Assembly (NCBI RefSeq): GCF_013404075.1 | Contig: NZ_JACBJQ010000035.1 | Location: 1-59,869 of the forward strand | DNA: 59,869 nt | Reading direction: 5' to 3' | Source of the DNA: Mycolicibacterium vinylchloridicum | GTDB lineage: Bacteria; Actinomycetota; Actinomycetes; Mycobacteriales; Mycobacteriaceae | In this document: positions 16,265 to 26,160 of the stretch, in pieces | Layout of the letters: each line of letters starts with the position of its first letter | Position numbering within the stretch: the first letter of the stretch is position 1 | Notes under the pieces: generated by a model | What the model saw: the letters and a program-made list of their open reading frames with translations, nothing else | What the model was told of the DNA's origin: nothing | The model's database searches: none | Position numbers and translations under genes: made by a program

Positions 16265-16734
16265 GCCTTGTCCCGCAGGTAGTTCAGCACTGTGGCCCAG
16301 TCCGGGAATTCGGCGGAGCCGAAGTGAATCCATTCGCCATGGAAGCGCTCGGCGCCGTTGTTGGGCCGGTCGTCGACGAGGAAATCGCCGCGGTTGAGGT
16401 CCTTGTGATGGGTGAGGATGAGCCGCTTGTAGGCCGGTGAATCCTCCTCGGCGCCAAGGTGTTCGTGTACCCACTCGATCTTGTGTTGCCAGCCCGACGG
16501 GTTGCGCCACGGCGCGGTCGAGAGCAGGTAGGTGTCGAACAGGTCCGACAGCTCGGTGAACGCCTCGATCGCGCCGGGCATCGAGCGCATCAATGCGAAG
16601 ATGCCCGGCGCCTCGTCCATCCGGCCGTGGTACTTCTCGACCACGACCGGGTCGAGGCCCTCGATCCGATGGCCGAAGTCGACCATCGTGTTGTCGAGGT
16701 CGATGTAGAGGATCTTGCGGCGGTGCTGCGTCAC
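16261..16734 (-). CDS. 5'-nucleotidase-like HAD phosphatase (NT5C family)
   Basis: A 157-residue haloacid-dehalogenase-fold protein similar to 5'(3')-deoxyribonucleotidases. Motif I is DLDNT near the N-terminus (IDLDNTMVDF), motif II is the TAPW segment (LLSTAPWRN), and motif IV is DDRPNNGAERF. It probably dephosphorylates a nucleoside monophosphate or a related small phosphate ester. The start is GTG with no clear Shine-Dalgarno. It lies 7 bp downstream of the VOC protein gene on the same strand, so the two may form an operon. Confidence 0.82.
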   Translation of the reverse strand: MTQHRRKILYIDLDNTMVDFGHRIEGLDPVVVEKYHGRMDEAPGIFALMRSMPGAIEAFTELSDLFDTYLLSTAPWRNPSGWQHKIEWVHEHLGAEEDSPAYKRLILTHHKDLNRGDFLVDDRPNNGAERFHGEWIHFGSAEFPDWATVLNYLRDKA

Positions 16735-16741
16735 ACGAGCA

Positions 16742-17191
16742 TCATGCCTGGCTCACGGCCTGTTGGATGTCTTCGTAGCTGACCTCGCGGACCGGCTGGC
16801 CCAGCGACCACTGGTGACCGAACGGATCGACGACCATGCCGTAGCGATCCCCCCAGAACTGGTCTTCGAGCGGCATCACCACGGTGGCGCCGGCGTCGAC
16901 CGCCTGCTGAAACTTCGCGTCGACGTCGGTGACGGTCAGGTGGATGGTCACCGGGGTGCCGCCAAGGGCGGGCGGGGTCGTCGTCTTTCCGCCGGACATC
17001 TCCGGGAAGTCGTCGTTCAGCATCACCGTGGCCCCGTTGATCTCGACGGCGGCGTGAATCAGCTTGCCGTCGGGACGGGGGACCCGACCGATTTCGACGG
17101 CGCCGAACGCCTTGACGTAGAAGTCAATTGCCGCGGGCGCGTCGTCGACGACCAGGTGCGGGATCACTGCGGGTTGAACGTCGATTGCCAT
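16742..17191 (-). CDS. VOC/glyoxalase-superfamily PhnB-like protein (Rv0887c-like)
   Basis: A 149-residue protein of the vicinal-oxygen-chelate fold made of two beta-alpha-beta-beta-beta modules: VIPHLVVDDAPAAIDFYVKAFGAVE, then VTIHLTVTDVDAKFQQAVDAGATVVMPLEDQFWGDRYGMVVDPFGHQWSLG. The second module follows the PhnB-like pattern. No activity can be assigned; related proteins include resistance proteins and isomerases. I used the ATG at 17191 because AGGAG lies 6 nt upstream; the frame is open to 17212. It is divergent from the transporter gene. Confidence 0.82.
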   Translation of the reverse strand: MAIDVQPAVIPHLVVDDAPAAIDFYVKAFGAVEIGRVPRPDGKLIHAAVEINGATVMLNDDFPEMSGGKTTTPPALGGTPVTIHLTVTDVDAKFQQAVDAGATVVMPLEDQFWGDRYGMVVDPFGHQWSLGQPVREVSYEDIQQAVSQA

Positions 17192-17351
17192 GACGGTCTC
17201 CTGTCGTTTCACGGCGGCCCGGCGGACCGCCTCGGAGTTGTAGACACCACGGGCGAGCAGAACTCATCGCCCATGCGCCATGCAACCATCAGGGACCGAC
17301 AGAAACGGCCCGCAGTGGAGTACGGTTCGGGCTGACACAGGGAGGCCGACG

Positions 17352-18689
17352 ATGACCACCACGACAGTGCCACGCTCGAGCGCCGCCGAAACCCGGCGGG
17401 CGATCTGGAACACCATCCGCGGGTCCTCGGGCAACCTGGTCGAGTGGTACGACGTCTACGTCTACACCGTGTTCGCAACGTATTTCGAAGGCCAGTTCTT
17501 CGACGAGTCCGAGAAGAACTCGACGGTGTACGTGTACGCGATATTCGCAATCACCTTCGTGATGCGCCCCATCGGGTCATGGTTCTTCGGCCGCTTCGCC
17601 GACCGGCATGGCCGGCGCGCGGCGCTGACGGTGAGCGTGTCGCTGATGGCGCTGTGCTCCTTGATGATTGCGGTGGTGCCGTCACAGGCGGTGATCGGGA
17701 TGGCCGCGCCGATCGTCCTCGTCCTCGCTCGGCTGGTACAGGGCTTCGCAACCGGCGGTGAGTACGGCACGTCCGCGACCTACATGTCGGAAGCCGCGAC
17801 ACGGGAACGGCGCGGATTCTTCTCGTCCTTCCAATACGTGACGCTGATCGGCGGCCACGTGCTGGCGCAGTTCACGCTGCTGATCCTGCAGACGTTCCTC
17901 AGCGATGCCCAGTTGCGCGAGTTCGGTTGGCGCATCGCGTTCGCCGTGGGTGGCGTCGCGGCGGTGGTGGTGTTCTGGTTGCGACGCACCATGGACGAGT
18001 CGCTGTCCGAGGACGTCATCGAGGCGGCCAAGGCGGGGCAGGACACCGGCGCCGGGTCCATGCGGGCACTGGTGACGCAGTACTGGCGGCCGTTGCTGCT
18101 GTGCTTCCTCATCACGCTCGGCGGCACGGTGGCGTTCTACACCTACAGCGTCAACGCGCCGGCGATCGTCAAGACCGCGTTCAAGGGCGAGGGCATGACG
18201 GCGACGTGGGTGAACCTGACCGGGCTGATCTTCTTGATGTTGCTCCAGCCGGTGGGCGGCATCATCAGTGACCGGATCGGGCGCAAGCCGATGTTGGTGT
18301 TCTTCGGTGTCGGCGGGCTGTTCTACACCTACGTCCTCATCACGTACCTGCCCCAGACACGCTCGCCGCTGGCGTCTTTCGCACTGGTCGCGGTCGGTTA
18401 TGTGATCCTGACCGGGTACACCTCGATCAACGCGCTGGTGAAGTCGGAGCTGTTTCCGGCGCAGGTGCGGGCGCTCGGTGTAGGGGTCGGCTATGCGCTC
18501 GCGAACTCCATCTTCGGCGGCACGGCGCCGCTGATCTACCAGGCGGCCAAGGAGCACGGTCAGGTACCGCTGTTCATCGCCTACGTCACGGCTTGCATCG
18601 CGGTGTCGTTGGTGGTGTACGTGTTCTTCCTGCGCAACAAGGCCGAGACGTATCTGGACCGGGAGCGCGGCTCGGCATTCGGGGCGTGA
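17352..18689 (+). CDS. MFS metabolite:H+ symporter (KgtP/ShiA type)
   Basis: A 445-residue 12-helix transporter of the metabolite:H+ symporter family, which takes up organic acids such as alpha-ketoglutarate, citrate, proline/betaine or shikimate. Features include NLVEWYDVYVYTVFATYFEGQFF in helix 1, the loop 2-3 motif GRFADRHGRRAALT, RLVQGFATGGEYGTSATYMSEAATRERRGFFSSFQY and the mirrored loop GIISDRIGRKP. It is closest by eye to alpha-ketoglutarate permeases. GGGAGG is 7 nt before the ATG. It stands convergent to citA, so a citric-cycle acid is a reasonable but unproven substrate. Confidence 0.85.
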   Translation: MTTTTVPRSSAAETRRAIWNTIRGSSGNLVEWYDVYVYTVFATYFEGQFFDESEKNSTVYVYAIFAITFVMRPIGSWFFGRFADRHGRRAALTVSVSLMALCSLMIAVVPSQAVIGMAAPIVLVLARLVQGFATGGEYGTSATYMSEAATRERRGFFSSFQYVTLIGGHVLAQFTLLILQTFLSDAQLREFGWRIAFAVGGVAAVVVFWLRRTMDESLSEDVIEAAKAGQDTGAGSMRALVTQYWRPLLLCFLITLGGTVAFYTYSVNAPAIVKTAFKGEGMTATWVNLTGLIFLMLLQPVGGIISDRIGRKPMLVFFGVGGLFYTYVLITYLPQTRSPLASFALVAVGYVILTGYTSINALVKSELFPAQVRALGVGVGYALANSIFGGTAPLIYQAAKEHGQVPLFIAYVTACIAVSLVVYVFFLRNKAETYLDRERGSAFGA

Positions 18690-18708
18690 TCAGCCAGACC
18701 GCCAACCA

Positions 18709-19833
18709 CTAGAGGGCTGCGTGTGCGATCTCGTTCCAGCCCTCGACCGCGTCCACCGGGCGGGGCGCGGGCCCCACGTAGATCGCCGACGGGCGCACCA
18801 GCTTGCCGAGCCGCTTCTGCTCGAGGATGTGGGCGCACCATCCGGCGGTACGCCCACAGGTGAACATGGCCGGCATCATCTTGGCCGGAACCTGGGCGAA
18901 GTCGAGGATCACGGCGGCCCAGAACTCGACGTTGGTCTCGATCGCCCGGTCCGGCCGCCGCTCACGCAGTTCGGCCAGTGCCGCCTGCTCCAGCGCGATC
19001 GCGATCTCGTACCGCGGCGCGGCCAGCCGCTTCGCCGTGGCACGCAACACCCGCGCGCGGGGGTCTTCGGCGCGGTAGACCCGGTGGCCGAAGCCCATCA
19101 GCTTCTCGTTGCGGTCCAGCACGCCCTTGACCACCGCCCGGGCATCCCCGGCGCGCTCGACCTCTTCGAGCATGGGCAGCACCCGCGCCGGCGCGCCGCC
19201 GTGCAGTGGCCCGCTCATCGCGCCGATCGCACCCGAGAGGGCGGCCGCGACGTCGGCCCCGGTGGAGGCGATCACCCGCGCGGTGAACGTCGAGGCGTTC
19301 ATGCCGTGCTCGGCTGCCGACACCCAGTAGGCGTCGATCGCCTCGACATGCCGCGGATCAGGGTCGCCTTGCCAGCGGGTCATGAAACGTTCTGTGACAG
19401 TGGAGCATTCGTCGATGACGCGCTGCGGCACGGCGGGCTGATAGATACCGCGCGCAGACTGCGCGACATAAGACAGCGCCATCACCGACGCGCGGGCCAG
19501 GTGATCGCGGGCGGTCTCGCCGTCAATATCGAGCAGCGGCGCGTAACCCCAGATCGGCGCCAGCATCGCCAGGCCGGCCTGCACGTCGACCCGCACATCA
19601 CCGGTGTGAATCGGCAGCGGGAACGGCTCGGCGGGCGGCAGGCCGTCGCCGAACCGGCCGTCGACCAGCAGGGCCCACGCGTCACCGAACGTGACCCGAT
19701 TGCCGACCAGATCCTCGATGTCGACGCCGCGGTAGCGCAGTGCACCGCCGTCTTTGTCTGGCTCGGCGATCTCGGTGGTGAAGGCCACCACACCTTCCAG
19801 GCCGGGCACGAAATCGTCGGGCACCACAGTCAT
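18709..19833 (-). CDS. citA: Citrate synthase 2 CitA
   Basis: A 374-residue citrate synthase-like enzyme (oxaloacetate plus acetyl-CoA to citrate; family members may use propionyl-CoA as methylcitrate synthases). It shows the active-site histidine motif GPLHGGAPARVLPM, the second histidine in MGFGHRVYRAEDPRA and the aspartate region near ETNVEFWAAVILD. The length matches Rv0889c. The start ATG has AGGAC close upstream. The frame stays open far upstream, but a longer start would cross pdxH and is not credible. gltA2, a second citrate synthase gene, lies 3.5 kb away. Confidence 0.92.
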   Translation of the reverse strand: MTVVPDDFVPGLEGVVAFTTEIAEPDKDGGALRYRGVDIEDLVGNRVTFGDAWALLVDGRFGDGLPPAEPFPLPIHTGDVRVDVQAGLAMLAPIWGYAPLLDIDGETARDHLARASVMALSYVAQSARGIYQPAVPQRVIDECSTVTERFMTRWQGDPDPRHVEAIDAYWVSAAEHGMNASTFTARVIASTGADVAAALSGAIGAMSGPLHGGAPARVLPMLEEVERAGDARAVVKGVLDRNEKLMGFGHRVYRAEDPRARVLRATAKRLAAPRYEIAIALEQAALAELRERRPDRAIETNVEFWAAVILDFAQVPAKMMPAMFTCGRTAGWCAHILEQKRLGKLVRPSAIYVGPAPRPVDAVEGWNEIAHAAL

Positions 19834-19917
19834 GTCCTGGATTCTCCCACTCGTCGATCGCGTCCCCGCTACCGGTCGGTAACAGCCGCTCAGCAGCTTC
19901 GGGCGTACCGTTGATCC

Positions 19918-20577
19918 GTGGAAATTTCCGACGGTGATCGCCTCGCGGCGATGCGGGTGGAGTACGGCTCGGTCGAGAAGGACGGCAGCACCGATCTCGA
20001 TGTCGACTGGCTCGCGCAGGGCTGGCTTGCCCTGTTGCACAGGTGGATAGCCGACGCGGAGGCGGCCGGAATCTCCGAGCCCAATGCCATGGTGCTGGCC
20101 ACCGTCGATTCGGGAAGACCAGTCAGCCGCGCAGTGTTGTGCAAAAGCGTGGACGAGACCGGCATCACCTTCTACACCAACTACGATTCCGCCAAGGGCC
20201 ATCAGCTCGCGGCGACCCCGTACGCCTCGGTGACCTTCCCCTGGTTCGCCCTGGGCCGTCAGGTACACATCCGCGGCGCGGTGACCAAGGTCAGCGCCGA
20301 GGAGACCGCCCGGTACTGGGCATGGCGCCCGCGCGGTTCGCAGCTCGGTGCGTGGGCGTCGGCTCAGTCCCGCCCGGTCGGCTCCCGAGCCGAACTGCTG
20401 AGCCAGCTCGCGCAAGCGACCGAACGTTTCGCCGGTGACGAGCAGGTCCCGGTACCCCCGCACTGGGGCGGTTATCGGATCTCCCCGGAGGTCGTCGAGT
20501 TCTGGCAGGGCCGAGAGAACCGGGTCCACAACCGGATTCGGGTGACGGGTACCAGCATCGAGCGGTTGCAGCCCTAG
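19918..20577 (+). CDS. pdxH: Pyridoxamine/pyridoxine 5'-phosphate oxidase PdxH
   Basis: An FMN enzyme that oxidises pyridoxamine- or pyridoxine-5'-phosphate to pyridoxal 5'-phosphate with O2. The 219 residues show the FMN-binding segment RAVLCKSVDETGITFYTNYDSAKGHQLAATPYASVTFPW, the family's RPRGSQLGAWAS-type block (WRPRGSQLGAWASAQS) and the C-terminal substrate motif FWQGRENRVHNRIRV. TACCGT 6 nt before the GTG predicts a leaderless mRNA. It is divergent from citA and followed 2 bp later by an MFS gene. Confidence 0.93.
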   Translation: MEISDGDRLAAMRVEYGSVEKDGSTDLDVDWLAQGWLALLHRWIADAEAAGISEPNAMVLATVDSGRPVSRAVLCKSVDETGITFYTNYDSAKGHQLAATPYASVTFPWFALGRQVHIRGAVTKVSAEETARYWAWRPRGSQLGAWASAQSRPVGSRAELLSQLAQATERFAGDEQVPVPPHWGGYRISPEVVEFWQGRENRVHNRIRVTGTSIERLQP

Positions 20578-20579
20578 CG

Positions 20580-21854
20580 GTGGCGCGGCTTTTCGCCGAC
20601 ACCACCCCACTGCGAACGCCGGACTTCCGCCGGCTGTGGGTGGCCGGCATCGTCACGGTCATCGGGGCCAACCTCACCATCTTCGCCGTCCCCGTGCAGT
20701 TGTACGCACTCACCCAGAATTCGGCCTATGTCGGCCTGGCCGGATTGTTCGCCCTGGTTCCGCTGATCGTGTTCGGGCTGCTGGGCGGGGCCTGGGCCGA
20801 CGCGATGGACCGGCGGGTGCTGTTGATCATCACCTCCTGTGGGCTGGGCGTGTCCTCGGTGCTGCTGTGGCTGCAGGCCGCGCTCGGACTGAACAACGTG
20901 TGGGTGGTGCTGTGCCTGCTCTCGGTGCAGCAGGCGTTCTACGCGATCGACAGCCCCACCCGAGCGGCGGCGATACCCCGGATGCTGCCCGGTGACCAGC
21001 TGGCGTCGGCGAACTCGCTGAACTTCACGGTGTTCCAGTTCGGTGCCATCGTCGGCCCGCTGCTGGCCGGCGTGATGCTGCGCTGGGTCGACTTGTCCGC
21101 GCTGTATCTGATCGATGCCCTCACCTGCGTGGTGCCGATCTGGGTGGCCTGCCGGCTCGCTCCGATACCGCCGTCCAACGGGGGCAGCGGCAAGGGGTTG
21201 GCTGCTGTTCGCTCCGTTCTCGAGGGCTTCCGCTTCCTGTCCGGCAACCGGGTGGTGCTGATGTCCTTCGTCGTGGACCTGATCGCGATGATCCTGGGCA
21301 TGCCGCGGGCGCTGTTCCCCGAGATGGCGCATCAGAGTTTCGGTGGGCCTATCGAGGGCAGCACGACCATCGCGCTGCTGGCGGCCGCGATGTCGATAGG
21401 TGCCGTGGCGGGCGGGGTGTTCTCCGGCTGGTTTCCCCGCATCCGGCGTCAGGGCCTGGCCGTGGTGATCTCGATCGTGGTGTGGGGCGTGGCGATGATC
21501 GGTTTCGGTGTGGCGGGCGGACTGGCACACGGCAGCACCGGCACGATGCTGTGGATTGCCGTGGCGTTCTTGGCGATTGGTGGCGCGGCCGACATGGTCT
21601 CGGCGGCGTTCCGGTCGACCATCTTGCAGCAGGTGGCCTCCGACGATGTGCGTGGCCGGCTGCAAGGTGTGTTCACGGTGGTCGTCGCCGGTGGTCCTCG
21701 GCTGGCTGACGCGGCGCACGGCGCGGCGGCCGCGGTCGTCGGCACCACCATCGCCGCCGCGGGCGGAGGAGTGCTCGTCGTCGTCGGTGTCCTCATCGCC
21801 GCGGCGGCGGTCCCGGTCTTTGTCCGCTACCGGGTGGAACCGGCCAACTCGTAG
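20580..21854 (+). CDS. MFS exporter (EntS/MFS_3-like)
   Basis: A 424-residue 12-helix major facilitator transporter similar to the EntS/MFS_3 group of exporters. It begins ARLFADTTPLRTPDFRRLWVAGIVTVIGANLTIFAVPVQLYALT, carries the loop 2-3 motif GGAWADAMDRR, and has DSPTRAAAIPRMLPGDQLASANSLNFTVFQFGAIVGPLLAG, a hallmark of this group. The start is GTG, 2 bp after the pdxH stop, so it is translationally coupled. Two TetR-type regulators follow directly, suggesting control of this exporter and an exported toxic compound or siderophore-like ligand (inference). Confidence 0.85.
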   Translation: MARLFADTTPLRTPDFRRLWVAGIVTVIGANLTIFAVPVQLYALTQNSAYVGLAGLFALVPLIVFGLLGGAWADAMDRRVLLIITSCGLGVSSVLLWLQAALGLNNVWVVLCLLSVQQAFYAIDSPTRAAAIPRMLPGDQLASANSLNFTVFQFGAIVGPLLAGVMLRWVDLSALYLIDALTCVVPIWVACRLAPIPPSNGGSGKGLAAVRSVLEGFRFLSGNRVVLMSFVVDLIAMILGMPRALFPEMAHQSFGGPIEGSTTIALLAAAMSIGAVAGGVFSGWFPRIRRQGLAVVISIVVWGVAMIGFGVAGGLAHGSTGTMLWIAVAFLAIGGAADMVSAAFRSTILQQVASDDVRGRLQGVFTVVVAGGPRLADAAHGAAAAVVGTTIAAAGGGVLVVVGVLIAAAAVPVFVRYRVEPANS

Positions 21855-21883
21855 GTCGGGACGCTCCGACTACGATTGCGCAG

Positions 21884-22546
21884 GTGGCCGATGTCATCGC
21901 GCAGGCACCCCCTGGGCTGCGCGAACGAAAGAAGCAACGAACCCGCGCCATGCTGGTCGATGCTGCAGTGAGGTTGTGCATAGAGCACGGCTACGACAAC
22001 ACCACGGTGGAGCAGATCGCGGCCGCCGCCGAAGTGTCGCCCCGCACCTTCAGCCGGTATTTTCCGACCAAAGACTCGGTGATGATGACCGTGCTGGACG
22101 ACCTGGTCCACGCCGCGGTGGGCGAGCTCGCCACGATCGACGCCGACGTTCCGCCGCTGGCCGCACTGGCGCGTGCGCACACCCGGGCGCTGCACCGGGT
22201 CCCGTCCGGCGACGTGACCGGGCTGACCATGCATCGCCTGGTCCTGATGGTCAACGTCATCTCCTCGTCGAGCGCGCTGCGGCTCGCGGCCGCCGCGACC
22301 CGGCTGGTGCCCCTGGTCATCGGGGTGGCCGCCCGCCTTGGCGTCGACCCGAGGGACAAGCAGGTGGCGTTGATCGTGTCGATGTGGGGAGCGATCACCG
22401 CAGGCGCGTGGGGCCAGCTGGTGATCGGGCCCGACGATTACGACGATTGCGCGGCCATCATGGCCGAGCGCCTCGAGACCACCTTCGGTGAATTCGTCGA
22501 TATCGCCGCCATGGAAGTGCGATCGGGGCTACCCTCGACGCCTTGA
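21884..22546 (+). CDS. TetR-family regulator, first of tandem pair
   Basis: A 220-residue TetR protein. The DNA-binding domain is LRERKKQRTRAMLVDAAVRLCIEHGYDNTTVEQIAAAAEVSPRTFSRYFPTKDSV, with recognition helix SPRTFSRYF. The C-terminal ligand pocket differs from its neighbour. TACGAT lies 7 nt before the GTG, so a separate leaderless promoter is likely although only 29 bp follow the exporter gene. It is almost identical in its DNA-binding region to the next gene, so the two probably bind related operators. The ligand is unknown. Confidence 0.88.
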   Translation: MADVIAQAPPGLRERKKQRTRAMLVDAAVRLCIEHGYDNTTVEQIAAAAEVSPRTFSRYFPTKDSVMMTVLDDLVHAAVGELATIDADVPPLAALARAHTRALHRVPSGDVTGLTMHRLVLMVNVISSSSALRLAAAATRLVPLVIGVAARLGVDPRDKQVALIVSMWGAITAGAWGQLVIGPDDYDDCAAIMAERLETTFGEFVDIAAMEVRSGLPSTP

Positions 22547-22585
22547 CGTCCGGGGGCTCGCGAGAGGCGAGGGGGGTGGCGCGAC

Positions 22586-23227
22586 GTGGCTGTTGTCGCG
22601 AACGCTGCCGCCACCGGCCTCCGTGAACTCAAGAAACAACGAACCAGAGCGACGCTGATCGACGCCGCCCTCCATCTGTGTATCGAGCAGGGCTACGAGA
22701 ACACCACCGTCGAGCAGATCGCGGCCCGCGCCGAGATCGCGCCGCGCACCTTCAGCCGCTACTTCTCGAGTAAGGAAGCGGTGATCGTCGCCATCCTCGG
22801 CGGGGTCGCCGACGATGTGGCCGAGTGCTTTGCCCGTCAGCCGACCGACATCACCCAATACGAGGCGCTGGCCCGGGCCCACCTCGAGGTCTTTCGGAGC
22901 GCGCAATACGGCATCCCCGATTCCGCGCCCTTCGAACGGATGCGGCTGTTGCTGACGATCGTGAACTCGGCGCCGGCGATCGGGCTGCGACCGTTCATGT
23001 TCCGCACCGACGGCCTCCACTATGCGGCGGTCGACGTCGCCGCGCGGCGGATGGGCGTGGCCGCGTCTCACCCGGCGATCCGCATCCTGTTCGACACCTG
23101 GGCGGTGGTGATGGGGGTGGCCTGCCACGGCCTCGGAGCCGTGGGGGGACCACCGGTCGAACCCGACGTACTGTGCAACCGGATCGAGTCGGCGTACGGC
23201 TTCTTCACCCGGCTCTGGGGGCAGTGA
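22586..23227 (+). CDS. TetR-family regulator, second of tandem pair
   Basis: A 213-residue TetR protein whose helix-turn-helix (LRELKKQRTRATLIDAALHLCIEQGYENTTVEQIAARAEIAPRTFSRYFSSKEAV) is a near copy of the preceding gene, while the ligand-binding half has diverged. This indicates local duplication. The GTG start follows GAGGGGGG by about 9 nt. It ends 115 bp before gltA2, so the intergenic stretch after it must contain the gltA2 promoter. Its target is unknown; the upstream exporter is the natural guess. Confidence 0.87.
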   Translation: MAVVANAAATGLRELKKQRTRATLIDAALHLCIEQGYENTTVEQIAARAEIAPRTFSRYFSSKEAVIVAILGGVADDVAECFARQPTDITQYEALARAHLEVFRSAQYGIPDSAPFERMRLLLTIVNSAPAIGLRPFMFRTDGLHYAAVDVAARRMGVAASHPAIRILFDTWAVVMGVACHGLGAVGGPPVEPDVLCNRIESAYGFFTRLWGQ

Positions 23228-23342
23228 CCTTCCCCGCGACCTACCCCCCGCGAACCCCCCGCGGGCGTGTCGGCAGAATAGCGACTACCTTCCACTAGTA
23301 CGGACGCCGCAGCCGGCGTCGAAGAGCTCAGAAGGGGTTCAT

Positions 23343-24638
<1,296 letters not shown>

Positions 24639-24672
24639 TTTTCTCATTCACTGTCTGCTGGGCCACACCCCC

Positions 24673-24721
24673 TTGACCATCAGGCAGTTGTAGTTTCACA
24701 ATGGTTGTGTGATTACAACTG
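24673..24721 (+). promoter_or_regulatory. Promoter and twin MarR-type operators at the DHA2 exporter start
   Basis: TTGACC (24673-24678), 18 bp, CACAAT (24697-24702), then the GTG start 6 nt later: a leaderless promoter. Two TTGT-N6-ACAA elements (24688-24701 and 24705-24718; centres 17 bp apart) cover the -10 box and the start codon, inside an outer dyad CAGTTGTA...TACAACTG (24685-24692 and 24714-24721). The adjacent MarR gene is the obvious repressor. Confidence 0.7.
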
Positions 24722-26160
24722 TCGGTGAGCTCAGCGCGCGGCGCAAGACGATCATCCTTGCGTCCTGCTGCCTGAGCCTGCTGATCGTGTCGATGGACGC
24801 GACGATCGTGAACGTCGCGATCCCGGCGATCCGCTCGGATCTGCATGCCACGCCGTCGCAGATGCAGTGGGTCATCGACATCTACACCCTGGTGCTGGCC
24901 TCGCTGCTGATGTTGTCGGGCGCGACCGGCGACCGGTTCGGCCGCCGCCGGGTGTTCCAGATCGGCCTGGCTGCCTTCGCGCTGGGTTCGCTGCTGTGCA
25001 GCCTGGCACCCGACATCGACACTCTGATCGGTGCCCGGCTGATTCAGGGGCTCGGTGGGTCGATGATGAATCCCGTTGCACTGTCCATCATTTCGCAGAT
25101 CTTCGTCGGCAGGGTGGAACGCGCCCGCGCGCTGGGGCTCTGGGGTGCGGTGGTCGGCATCTCGATGGCGCTCGGCCCGATCGTCGGTGGTTTCCTGATC
25201 CAGGCGATCAGCTGGCGGGCGGTGTTCTGGATCAACCTGCCGATCTGCGCGGCGGCGATCCTGCTGACCGCGATCTTCGTGCCGGAGAGCAAGTCGGCCA
25301 CCATGCGCGATATCGATCCGGTCGGCCAACTGCTGGCCGTGCTGGCCCTGTTCGGCGTGGTCTTCGTGCTCATCGAAGCGCCGGGGATGGGCTGGACGAA
25401 CCCGCGCATCCTCGCGATCGCCGCGGGCGCACTGGTGGCCCTGCTGGGCTTCCTGCGCTACGAGTCGCGCCGCCACGAACCCTTCATCGATCTGCGGTTC
25501 TTCCGGAGCGTTCCGTTCTCGTCGGCTACTGTCATCGCCGTGTGCGCCTTCGCGGCCTGGGGTGCGTTCCTGTTCATGATGTCGCTATATCTGCAGGGAG
25601 AGCGCGGTTACTCGGCTGCCCACACCGGCCTGATCTATCTGCCGATCGCGATCGGTGCCCTGTTCTTCTCGCCGCTGTCGGGCCGGCTGGTCGGCCGCTT
25701 CGGCGCCCGCCCGTCGCTGCTGGTGTCGGGCATCCTGATCACCGCAGCGTCGGCGATGCTGACCTTCCTGAACGCCACCACGCCGATCTGGGAGCTCCTG
25801 GTGATCTTCACCGTCTACGGCATCGGCTTCGGCATGGTCAACGCGCCGATCACCAACGCCGCGGTCAGCGGTATGCCGCAAGACCGGGCCGGCGCGGCGT
25901 CGGCGGTGACCTCCACCAGCAGGCAGGTCGGTGTGAGTATCGGTGTGGCACTGTGTGGTTCGGTCGCCGGCTCGGCGCTGGCGGTGGTGGGAGTGGACTT
26001 CACCTCGGCGGCCCGGCCGCTGTGGTGGGTGAGCATCGGGCTGGGCCTGGTGATCACACTGCTGGCCGTGGTGTCCACGTCGGGACGGGCCAAACTCTCC
26101 GCGGAGCGGCTGGCTCCCCTGATCGAGAATCACCGAATCGAGCCTGCCCATGTCTCCTAA
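24709..26160 (+). CDS. MFS drug exporter, DHA2 (14-helix) family
   Basis: A 483-residue proton-coupled multidrug exporter of the DHA2/EmrB group. It has the family motif LLIVSMDATIVNVAIPAIRSDLHATPSQMQWVIDIYTLVLASLLM in helix 1, loop motif GDRFGRRRVFQ, and motif C in GLWGAVVGISMALGPIVGGFLI. Fourteen helices are expected from the length. The GTG start lies inside an operator region and is probably leaderless. The 3' end overlaps the MarR gene by 11 bp, so exporter and regulator share one mRNA, the classical self-limiting arrangement. The exported drug is unknown. Confidence 0.88.
   Translation: MITTVGELSARRKTIILASCCLSLLIVSMDATIVNVAIPAIRSDLHATPSQMQWVIDIYTLVLASLLMLSGATGDRFGRRRVFQIGLAAFALGSLLCSLAPDIDTLIGARLIQGLGGSMMNPVALSIISQIFVGRVERARALGLWGAVVGISMALGPIVGGFLIQAISWRAVFWINLPICAAAILLTAIFVPESKSATMRDIDPVGQLLAVLALFGVVFVLIEAPGMGWTNPRILAIAAGALVALLGFLRYESRRHEPFIDLRFFRSVPFSSATVIAVCAFAAWGAFLFMMSLYLQGERGYSAAHTGLIYLPIAIGALFFSPLSGRLVGRFGARPSLLVSGILITAASAMLTFLNATTPIWELLVIFTVYGIGFGMVNAPITNAAVSGMPQDRAGAASAVTSTSRQVGVSIGVALCGSVAGSALAVVGVDFTSAARPLWWVSIGLGLVITLLAVVSTSGRAKLSAERLAPLIENHRIEPAHVS

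Noticed and set aside
14309..16510. A 733-codon open frame antisense to fprB and the diiron oxygenase
   Set aside because: It is a GC-skew shadow: low-complexity Arg/Gly/His-rich translation, no recognisable domain, and the opposite strand encodes two well-supported proteins. The same applies to long antisense frames over moaA2, the ABC genes, accD3 and gltA2.
19834..20610. In-frame extension of citA to a 633-residue protein
   Set aside because: The extra 259 residues are antisense to pdxH, which is intact and has its own promoter; citrate synthase family similarity begins at the ATG at 19833.
23228..23300. C-rich dyad (CCGCG/CGCGG) after the second TetR gene as an intrinsic terminator
   Set aside because: The stem is short and no T-run follows; it may be a chance feature of the C-rich stretch.
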